Part shown: piece by piece, positions 1 through 5,852 of the stretch | Layout of the letters: each line of letters opens with the position of its first letter | Numbering within the stretch: position 1 is the first letter of the stretch | Source of the DNA: Methanosarcinales archaeon | GTDB taxonomy: Archaea > Halobacteriota > Syntropharchaeia > Alkanophagales > Methanospirareceae | Direction of reading: 5' to 3' | Length of the DNA: 8,425 nucleotides | Assembly (NCBI GenBank): GCA_003661125.1 | Contig: QMVO01000059.1 | Coordinates: forward strand, 1-8,425 | Position numbers and translations under genes: made by a program | The notes under the pieces: generated by a model | Seen by the model: the letters and a program-made list of their open reading frames with translations, nothing else | Told to the model about the DNA's origin: nothing | Database searches by the model: none

Positions 1-1923
1 ACGTCCCAAAAGCTTTCTTATTACCAATTCCGGTGTGCTCGACCCGATATGATTGAACAGGGGCTGCCTGTCAACGACAATGTTTCCAGCGGCATCCATT
101 CCCTCTGACTCTATCCCATCCACTCTCACCTTTGTCGCACTTATATGCGGCAATATCTCATGAATTAGATGCGTTATCACCACCGCCAGCGTATCTTTTG
201 GCATGTTATTTAATATGGTTGCCATTATCCGCCCCATAGCACCAGGCTCAGTAAGCGCCTCTAATTCGTCTATTAAAACCACCTTTGCTCCTTCGCGCAT
301 GAATATTCTGCTTAAGGCACGCATCGAATATTCAAAAGACCCTGTCTTCTTTATTATCTTCCGCCGGTAGAAATACACGGGCATCAGCGGTATCTCCGCT
401 TGCTCCGCAGGCACCGGCAAGCCGAGTTCCGTGAGGATAACCGAAGTTGCAAGCGTAATTAATAGACACGTTTTGCCACCACTATTCGCACCTGTAAGGA
501 TGGCTACCGGATGCGGTGTAGCGCCAAAAATGCCTGAATTCGTTTTTCCTATGGAATAAGAAACTGGCACCACGGGCTCACCGCCCTTCAGCTCTTCGCC
601 GACCAAAAAAATATTCCTGCCCCTAATCACGCCCAATCCTGACCCTTTTTCGTTTATTTCTGGTATTTTCAACTCGAAGTCACGGCGAAATTCCATCACA
701 CTCAGCATAAAATCGAAATAGAAAAGTGTCTTAATTGCAGTGCACACTTCTTCTCTACGCCTCTCCAATTGCTTTGCAAATTCTCTTAGCTTATAATATC
801 TCCGCTCCGCCAGTTTTCTATTATATATCAGCCGCAATCGCGACATCCTTTCCCTCGAAAATTCAAACGGCAGTCCTCGCTCCAGGTTCTCATACGCACT
901 GCCCCACAAAACATTCTTTTCTCCCTCTGTAAGCATCAACTCATCCGCCATGCGCACCAGAACCTCTTCTAAGTAACCTTTAAACTCTTCCACACCGCCC
1001 CCGCTTCTCATAATCCTATCCGCTTCCTTGTTTAGCTCCTCCTCATGTCTGTAAATTATCTCGTCGAAGTTAGTTTCTCCTTTGCTCATCTCCGCTTCTA
1101 TTTCCATTATATGTTCCAAAACCTCCTCTAAACCCTCTACTGCGATGCCTTTAAAAGGATATGAATTCTTAAGTTCATCAAATTTCTTCAGTATTGTTAT
1201 TATTGCTTCTATTGCTTTTTTCTTCGCGATGAACGAATTAACAACGAATTCCGGATAAATCTCGCACAGCTCTGACAAATCGTCTATATTTATGTTTATG
1301 ATACCAGGCTCATTAAATTCTCCTTCCTTCTCTGCAATTAGTAGTATAATATTTTCTCTTCGTAAAAGCTCCTCAGCTTTTGCTGCGGAATCTACAACTT
1401 CTACATGTACGAAATCGCCATAATTTTCCTTTATCTTGGTGTCCATTCCTCTGATGCGAATAGCAATGAGAGGCGGTTTCCCGAAGCTCATCTTTTCTAT
1501 CTCTGCTTTTGAAATCGTTTCTCGTACTCTTGCTATTTTGTCTTTTCCTATCAGCTTCTCTAAATTCTCGCTCTCGTCCACAGCCCTGAATCTCCTCTTC
1601 AACTCCTCTTTGTCAAGGGAAGGAGTACGCGTGAGAACAATGTCTCTTCCATTTTTCGTGGATGTATAGGTGGAGAGAATTTCCAAAATCTCTTTCTCTA
1701 AGTCTCTTGTTTCTTTAGTGCAGAATACCTCCCTCACTTTGGTTCCCACTAACTCCTCGTTGTTCCTTATCACCATCTTCTCCGCGTCTTTTCTTTTTAT
1801 TCCCAGCATCGAAGATAAGGTGTCGAGGTCAGGGAACTCTATTGCATCCTGTAAATAGGACTTCATGAACCGGGGGATAGAAGACTCGTTCCTGGTACTA
1901 CTGCCGGAGCTTGTCATTATCAT
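1..1923 (-). CDS. MutS2-like DNA-binding ATPase (C-terminus cut off by window edge)
   Basis: An open frame of 641 codons runs uninterrupted from an ATG at 1923 to base 1, where the window cuts it. Residues 33-51 (LDTLSSMLGIKRKDAEKMV) look like a helix-hairpin-helix, tentatively. The middle is helical and charged, as expected for the MutS core and clamp. The ATPase domain has the Walker A GANSGGKT at residues 478-485, Walker B VVLIDELEAL with D552/E553, and the THLIHE motif with H585. MutS-family proteins are ABC-type ATPases that dimerise on DNA. The GANSGGKT loop and the absence of an N-terminal mismatch-recognition domain fit the archaeal MutS2-like branch, whose role (recombination control, branched DNA or repair) is poorly known. 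Probably only a short C-terminus is missing, but an Smr nuclease domain cannot be excluded. A second in-frame ATG lies at 1917; neither ATG has a clear Shine-Dalgarno. It has its own TATA-like box and is probably transcribed independently of cetZ. Confidence 0.93.
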   Translation of the reverse strand, partial: MIMTSSGSSTRNESSIPRFMKSYLQDAIEFPDLDTLSSMLGIKRKDAEKMVIRNNEELVGTKVREVFCTKETRDLEKEILEILSTYTSTKNGRDIVLTRTPSLDKEELKRRFRAVDESENLEKLIGKDKIARVRETISKAEIEKMSFGKPPLIAIRIRGMDTKIKENYGDFVHVEVVDSAAKAEELLRRENIILLIAEKEGEFNEPGIININIDDLSELCEIYPEFVVNSFIAKKKAIEAIITILKKFDELKNSYPFKGIAVEGLEEVLEHIMEIEAEMSKGETNFDEIIYRHEEELNKEADRIMRSGGGVEEFKGYLEEVLVRMADELMLTEGEKNVLWGSAYENLERGLPFEFSRERMSRLRLIYNRKLAERRYYKLREFAKQLERRREEVCTAIKTLFYFDFMLSVMEFRRDFELKIPEINEKGSGLGVIRGRNIFLVGEELKGGEPVVPVSYSIGKTNSGIFGATPHPVAILTGANSGGKTCLLITLATSVILTELGLPVPAEQAEIPLMPVYFYRRKIIKKTGSFEYSMRALSRIFMREGAKVVLIDELEALTEPGAMGRIMATILNNMPKDTLAVVITHLIHEILPHISATKVRVDGIESEGMDAAGNIVVDRQPLFNHIGSSTPELVIRKLLGR

Positions 1924-1962
1924 AGAACCCAAAAAACTAAACAGCTAAAGAACTAATCCGCA

Positions 1963-1971
1963 ATTATATAA
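1963..1971 (-). promoter_or_regulatory. Putative TATA box of the MutS2-like gene
   Basis: Read on the minus strand the sequence is TTATATAAT, a good archaeal TATA box. It sits about 44 bases upstream of the ATG at 1923, which predicts a start of transcription near 1940 and a leader of roughly 17 bases. The 81-base gap between this gene and the membrane-protein gene holds nothing else that I can recognise. Confidence 0.55.
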
Positions 1972-2004
1972 GTAATCATTCAAAGCTGCATTTATTTTTG
2001 TTCT

Positions 2005-2859
2005 TCAGTAGATTCCCCGTTTTTTTCTCCTTTTTTTTATCAAAAATACAAATACCACTACTGCAATAATTACCACTGCCGCAATAATACCATAATTCCT
2101 AGATTTGACAGAACATGCTGCTGATTCCGCTTTCTCTTCTGATATCTTAGCATACTCTGATGCCCTCCTTGCCTCTTCCAATGCGTCTTCAGGTCTGCCC
2201 GCATTATAGCACTCCAGAGAATTATTCAGGTGCTCTTTTGCCAGGTCAAGGCTCGTCTTTGCTGCCTCTACATTTATTCCTGCTTCTGTGGCGTTAACAA
2301 TTGTCCAATTCGCTTTCTTTATCTCTCCCTCTGCTTTATGCCATGCTCTAAGGGCATCTTCTATTACCTCGGATGTTATATACTCTTTTATGCATATTAC
2401 CGGATATTCTTCCTTTATCTTTTGTGTTATATTCATCAGGATAACTTTTTCTTCTGTTCTCTTCTTCACTTCCGGTGCTTTACCTGTTACCGTTATTCGT
2501 GCTTCTGTCACTTTTCTATGGTCGATCATAAAAGGGCTTCTACATTTCTCAGGCGAGCCATCGATACTTATGCCCCACACTGGCTCCTCCAGGTCAGAAT
2601 AAAAAATTAAATCTGACTTTTTACCTTCCACCTCCTTACTAAAGTTACTTAAAACAACTTCTATCGAAACTTTGCTACCATTTTTTACCATCCCATTTAC
2701 CTTATCATAGTTTACATGCACAGATGCAATCTCCACAAATTTAGATTCCTGCAAGTTCGCTTGCTCTTCCGCAATGACACCTCCGCTCATGCATATCGGC
2801 ATCAAAAAAAAAGCCAATATTAGCAAAAATACTATTTTCTTTCTCAATCCCATCTTCAT
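2005..2859 (-). CDS. Secreted single-pass membrane protein with basic cytoplasmic tail (unnamed)
   Basis: I do not recognise this family. The 284-residue protein begins with a basic n-region and a hydrophobic stretch (residues 9-26) ending in VIA at 28-30, a likely signal-peptidase site. Residues about 40-145 look beta-rich and may form an extracellular sandwich domain. Residues about 165-250 are alanine-, glutamate- and lysine-rich and probably helical. A transmembrane helix follows at 256-274, then a ten-residue tail of mostly Lys/Arg (KKRRKKRGIY). The predicted topology is N-terminus outside, C-terminus in the cytoplasm. Six N-glycosylation sequons occur (N60, N72, N143, N184, N189, N212), all on the predicted outer side. 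The gene starts 23 bases after the cetZ stop on the same strand, so it is probably cotranscribed. The ATG at 2853 (Met3) may be the true start, because AGGGGATGA sits just before it. Confidence 0.85.
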   Translation of the reverse strand: MKMGLRKKIVFLLILAFFLMPICMSGGVIAEEQANLQESKFVEIASVHVNYDKVNGMVKNGSKVSIEVVLSNFSKEVEGKKSDLIFYSDLEEPVWGISIDGSPEKCRSPFMIDHRKVTEARITVTGKAPEVKKRTEEKVILMNITQKIKEEYPVICIKEYITSEVIEDALRAWHKAEGEIKKANWTIVNATEAGINVEAAKTSLDLAKEHLNNSLECYNAGRPEDALEEARRASEYAKISEEKAESAACSVKSRNYGIIAAVVIIAVVVFVFLIKKRRKKRGIY

Positions 2860-2882
2860 CCCCTATTTTTCCTTAATTTAGC

Positions 2883-4034
2883 TTAGAACAAAGGTTTTAT
2901 AGAATCGTTTGTATCCATTAATTCCTTGTATTCGCGCTCCTTCTCGCTTGACACTGCTTTCAATTTCTCTTGCGCTTCCGCTCCCAGTTCTTGTATTTCT
3001 TTTACCCTTGGGATATCTGATACGCCGGAAAACAAAACAATTGTCGCAACATGCTGACTTCTTACAACGGGAAAATCCCCTCCCCTGACTTCTGTTCCTC
3101 TTATCATCTCTTCTACCCGCTCCTTCGATTTCTCTATCCCTTTTCTACTCAACTCTTTTGGGGGTCCTGCTGCTATTATCAACGCCCTTTCCGCTGTTGT
3201 AACATCACATGGTATCGTTAATCTGCCTGCTATCGCTCTTCTCGTCAGAGAAGTAATTCTTGTAACTGCGTCCATCTTCTCCATGGTCCCTTTCTTACCA
3301 AAGAACTTCTTTAATAATCCTTCGCTTCCTATTTCTTCCGCAGCATAACCAAGCGTTGATATTCCGCCTCCTTTAAGCGTGTTAATTATCTCAGCGGCAT
3401 CTACTACCATCTGCCCTACTTCGTTCGCTTCACCTGCGCCAAATAAAATCCCGAATCTCCTTACTATCTCCTCATTTATATCCGCAAATGCTTCTTTTAA
3501 TGTCTCTCCTCCTGCCTTCCACGCATCGTTATCGAAAAGGAAAAGATTGTCCACCTCCTTCATGAAAGTCATCAGGCTTCTCGCGGCATTTAAAGAGTAT
3601 AAACTCCCTTCTTCCTTGGCTGGCAATATCCCAAGCCCATAAACTGGCTCCTCATATAAATTCCTCAGCCTCCTTGCCAATACTGGAGCACCTCCAGAAC
3701 CTGTTCCGCCCCCTAAACCCGCTATGACCAGAAAAGCGTCCACTTGATGTGACCCCCGTTTATCTATTGCACTTTGGATCGTGTAAATCTCATCGGTTGC
3801 AACTTTCGCCCCTAATTCGTTATCAGCTCCTATCCCATGCCCTTTCGTCAATGACTCCCCTACAAGCAACCTGTCTTCCATTGGTATATTCTTTAGCCCA
3901 ATCAAATCCGATTTTGCTGTGTTAATCGCCAATGCACGAATCACGAATTTCTGCCCTGTTCGCTTTGCAAACTCCAAAAAAGTGTCCGCTATTCTTCCCC
4001 CCGCTTGTCCGTAACCTATCACAAATACCCTCAT
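2883..4034 (-). CDS. cetZ: CetZ, archaeal tubulin-like GTPase
   Basis: CetZ proteins are tubulin/FtsZ-superfamily GTPases that polymerise in the cytoplasm; in Haloferax CetZ1 controls cell shape and motility rather than division itself. The 383-residue length is normal. Visible motifs are the N-terminal glycine loop GYGQAGGR (7-14), NTAKSD (38-43), KGHGIGADNELGA (64-76), the tubulin signature GGGTGSG (108-114) and FDNDAW (167-172). The T7-loop region is VVDAAEIINTL (210-220), where E215 appears to match the catalytic Glu studied as E218 in Haloferax CetZ1. The C-terminus has AERALIIAAGPP (281-292), EVRGGDFP (315-322) and a final PLF, like the LF ending of other CetZs. The ATG at 4034 is preceded by a strong Shine-Dalgarno, GGGAGGAT at 4038-4045. 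It has its own TATA-like box and appears to lead a two-gene operon with the membrane protein. GTP-binding and T7 residues look intact, so I expect an active GTPase. Confidence 0.97.
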   Translation of the reverse strand: MRVFVIGYGQAGGRIADTFLEFAKRTGQKFVIRALAINTAKSDLIGLKNIPMEDRLLVGESLTKGHGIGADNELGAKVATDEIYTIQSAIDKRGSHQVDAFLVIAGLGGGTGSGGAPVLARRLRNLYEEPVYGLGILPAKEEGSLYSLNAARSLMTFMKEVDNLFLFDNDAWKAGGETLKEAFADINEEIVRRFGILFGAGEANEVGQMVVDAAEIINTLKGGGISTLGYAAEEIGSEGLLKKFFGKKGTMEKMDAVTRITSLTRRAIAGRLTIPCDVTTAERALIIAAGPPKELSRKGIEKSKERVEEMIRGTEVRGGDFPVVRSQHVATIVLFSGVSDIPRVKEIQELGAEAQEKLKAVSSEKEREYKELMDTNDSIKPLF

Positions 4035-4075
4035 TTTATCCTCCCTTTTTCATCTACTTACTATTGTCTTCCATC

Positions 4076-4084
4076 CTATATAAG
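4076..4084 (-). promoter_or_regulatory. Putative TATA box of cetZ operon
   Basis: On the minus strand the sequence is CTTATATAG. It lies about 46 bases upstream of the cetZ ATG, predicting a transcription start near 4054 and a leader of about 20 bases that contains the strong Shine-Dalgarno at 4038-4045. This suggests cetZ can be transcribed separately from the PRC-barrel gene that ends just upstream at 4111. Confidence 0.55.
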
Positions 4085-4110
4085 AACTATCATTTTCGCT
4101 GTTTTCTTAA

Positions 4111-4830
4111 TTAATAATTTGAATATTTTAAAACGACATTTTTACTATATGTATTTAAACGCACATCATGCATGGATATCCTGCTCTTTTTCGATCCCAC
4201 GCCCTTTTGCTGATTTACTATTAACCCGCCCACGTTTCCTGTTTCGGTATCAAACATAATACCACAAACACTCCCTATATAATCTCCCCCCGCCGTTATA
4301 ACCTTCCTATCTAAAATGGATTTACCAAACATCTTCATCGCCTTTTCTTCATTCCTGGATATTAAGTCCCGAATAAAGAGTTCTTGCTTTTTCATCTCTC
4401 TTATATTCTTTCCTAATAACTCACCTATCGCTTTTACATCCACCACATCGCTCAGCTCGAATCCAAGCCGGTATAAAATTGTATGCACCAGACATTGAGT
4501 GAATGCAAAAGGATAGCTAACCGCAAATTTACCATGCATCCTTATCATTTCTTTATCTTCCGGGTCAAATAGATAATCGTTCACTGCCTCTTTTACTTCC
4601 CTTGTGATCAACTCTTTTACAGCACCCTCACCCGCAGGAATAGTCCTCTTCTCTATCCCCTTCCCCTCACAAATTTGGATTGCATACGTAACAAAATGTT
4701 CTATCGCACCATCTTCAACGTCCTCAAAAATGAAATTCCACGGAAATAGTTTTGACCTTAGGTAAGCAATTACTTTCTCCTTTCCTTCTTTCTCCTTCTC
4801 TCTCTTCTCTTTCATCTCTTCTTTTATCAC
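4111..4830 (-). CDS. PRC-barrel domain protein with N-terminal helical region, candidate division factor (unnamed)
   Basis: The 239-residue protein has a Lys/Glu-rich start (1-25), an all-alpha-looking central region (about 30-160), and a C-terminal PRC-barrel at about 168-236 (GKSILDRKVITAGGDYIGSV, then FDTETGNVGGLIV and the terminal strand region ending NVVLKY). PRC-barrels are small beta-barrels that mediate protein contacts. In haloarchaea the PRC-barrel proteins CdpB1 and CdpB2 act with SepF in FtsZ-based division, so a division role is plausible here between cetZ and ftsZ. This is inference from domain and position; I do not recognise the N-terminal part. The longest frame opens with GTG at 4830, overlapping the upstream TGA as GTGA. 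However, that GTG lies inside GAGGTGAT (4826-4833), an excellent Shine-Dalgarno for the in-frame ATG at 4815 (Met6), so Met6 is likely the real start. Translational coupling to the preceding gene is expected. Confidence 0.87.
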   Translation of the reverse strand: MIKEEMKEKREKEKEGKEKVIAYLRSKLFPWNFIFEDVEDGAIEHFVTYAIQICEGKGIEKRTIPAGEGAVKELITREVKEAVNDYLFDPEDKEMIRMHGKFAVSYPFAFTQCLVHTILYRLGFELSDVVDVKAIGELLGKNIREMKKQELFIRDLISRNEEKAMKMFGKSILDRKVITAGGDYIGSVCGIMFDTETGNVGGLIVNQQKGVGSKKSRISMHDVRLNTYSKNVVLKYSNY

Positions 4831-5714
4831 CTCTTTAAGAACTTTAGTATCTTATGAATATTCAAACTTGTATTTGAAGTACCTTTCCTTTTCCCTTCCC
4901 CTTTACTCGCTTCGGCATTACAAATTCTCCATACCCATTCGCCAAAGTCCGTCGCTTCGTATTCTCCGTCATGCTCCCTTACCAGATTATATTTCCACTC
5001 ATCACTCACTAAATATGCTATGCTATTAATAAGCTCTTTGTCATAGATATCTCTCATAAGCTCTTTATATTCCCTATCTTCGTGGTGAGAAATCTCTTTT
5101 ATTTCCTTTATCCTCAGTCTTCGCCCTTCATTAATCAACGTCCCCAACACAATAAATGCGTATTCATTCTGCTTGAGTAGCATACAGCTCTTATCTATGC
5201 CATTCTCCATGCCAAGCATCTTCCTCGCTGTCTCCTGTATTATCATCGTTACGTACCCCAAGACCTTCAAAGGCGATTCTTCCTCAGAGTGCACTTCTAT
5301 TCCATCCTTAGAGAAAGTAGCATCTCTGAATCGGATACTTGGCTGTGGCTTGCCAAAAAAGATATCGGTAAGAGCGGAAAAATAATCTTCAGAAAGTGGC
5401 TCGTGTTCACTATCGTATGGGAAGAAGTTTCTTTCAAAAAGGTCAAGATTTGGGGCTAAATCCGCTGTGAGCTCTAATACTTCCCTTTTAACTTCATCTA
5501 ACCTCAAAAACGCGCTATTTCTATCTTCTTTCTCTTTTCTCAGCTTCTTTGCTTCTGCTTCCAATTTCTCCCTTAACTTACCTCCTATCCCCTTTTCCAA
5601 TAGCTCTTCTATCTCTTCTAACTTATTCTCGCCTGTTTTATCGGCTGTTACCCTTTTTAATCGCCAATATTCAGCAGCTAATGCATTCGCCCTTTCGTTG
5701 AATTTCTCCACCAT
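4827..5714 (-). CDS. Coiled-coil protein with probable C-terminal winged helix (unnamed)
   Basis: I do not recognise this 295-residue protein. Residues about 1-85 are rich in Glu, Lys, Leu and Ala with heptad-like spacing and probably form a coiled coil. A mixed region follows (about 86-150). Residues about 185-275 read like a winged helix-turn-helix: helical stretches (AFIVLGTLI, NSIAYLVSDEW), then YNLVREHDGEYEATDFGEWVW, which looks like a wing hairpin and final helix. The extreme C-terminus (NIHKILKFLKR) is basic and possibly amphipathic, following a Gly/Ser/Lys linker. No signal peptide or membrane helix is visible, so it should be cytoplasmic. The gene is first in a two-gene operon with the PRC-barrel gene and is divergent from ftsZ. 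It could be a transcription regulator acting on the shared intergenic region, or a structural or adaptor protein in which the winged helix mediates protein contacts. The ATG at 5714 has a purine-rich GGGAAGGGAG at 5723-5732. Confidence 0.85.
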   Translation of the reverse strand: MVEKFNERANALAAEYWRLKRVTADKTGENKLEEIEELLEKGIGGKLREKLEAEAKKLRKEKEDRNSAFLRLDEVKREVLELTADLAPNLDLFERNFFPYDSEHEPLSEDYFSALTDIFFGKPQPSIRFRDATFSKDGIEVHSEEESPLKVLGYVTMIIQETARKMLGMENGIDKSCMLLKQNEYAFIVLGTLINEGRRLRIKEIKEISHHEDREYKELMRDIYDKELINSIAYLVSDEWKYNLVREHDGEYEATDFGEWVWRICNAEASKGEGKRKGTSNTSLNIHKILKFLKR

Positions 5715-5747
5715 TTCTATTTCTCCCTTCCCAAAGAGGGATGATTC

Positions 5748-5757
5748 CTATTATATC
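5748..5757 (-). promoter_or_regulatory. Putative TATA box of coiled-coil/PRC operon
   Basis: The minus strand reads GATATAATAG here, about 38 bases upstream of the ATG at 5714. This predicts a short leader of about 13 bases, which would leave the GGGAG element at 5723-5727 near its very start. The match is moderate, and another A/T-rich site farther upstream could be used instead. Confidence 0.4.
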
Positions 5758-5772
5758 CCCTATTTCTAAAAA

Positions 5773-5785
5773 GCTTTCTGAAAGC
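5773..5785. promoter_or_regulatory. Palindrome GCTTTC-T-GAAAGC in divergent promoter region
   Basis: This is a perfect inverted repeat with 6-base arms and a 1-base centre. It lies between the outward-facing TATA boxes at 5748-5757 and 5812-5820, the expected place for an operator shared by ftsZ and the coiled-coil gene. The decamer AAAGCTTTCT at 5770-5779 recurs in the palindrome at 8251-8277. A role as a protein-binding site is inferred. Confidence 0.4.
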
Positions 5786-5811
5786 AACATTTTATGTCAT
5801 GACTCGGAAAC

Positions 5812-5820
5812 TTTATATAA
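5812..5820 (+). promoter_or_regulatory. Putative TATA box of ftsZ
   Basis: The sequence TTTATATAA is a near-ideal archaeal TATA box, with a purine-rich GGAAAC just upstream that could serve as the BRE. Transcription is predicted to begin near 5842. That would leave only about 10 bases before the ATG at 5853 but about 44 bases before the ATG at 5886, which has a Shine-Dalgarno. Confidence 0.65.
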
Positions 5821-5825
5821 CCCCT

Positions 5826-5839
5826 TCTTCTTAAGAAGA
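5826..5839. promoter_or_regulatory. 14-base palindrome between ftsZ TATA box and start site
   Basis: TCTTCTTAAGAAGA is a perfect 14-base palindrome. It occupies the gap between the TATA box (ending 5820) and the predicted transcription start (about 5842). A protein bound there could block RNA polymerase recruitment, which is a common archaeal repressor layout. Operator function is inferred. Confidence 0.4.
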
Positions 5840-5852
5840 TAATTACCAAAAA

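Noticed and set aside
735..932. Plus-strand open frame inside the MutS2-like gene
   Set aside because: It is antisense to a continuous, motif-bearing 641-codon frame, and its product is low-complexity with no recognisable domain or ribosome site.
1436..1858. Two plus-strand open frames (77 and 62 codons)
   Set aside because: They are Ser/Phe/Leu-rich translations of the strand opposite the MutS2-like gene, typical shadow composition.
2230..2610. Two overlapping plus-strand frames opposite the membrane-protein gene
   Set aside because: Cys/Tyr/Phe-rich shadows in competing frames; the minus-strand gene has a signal peptide, membrane helix and operon spacing.
4111..4830. SepF (FtsZ membrane anchor) identity for the gene near ftsZ
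   Set aside because: The C-terminal domain has PRC-barrel strands and there is no N-terminal amphipathic membrane-targeting helix followed by a SepF core.
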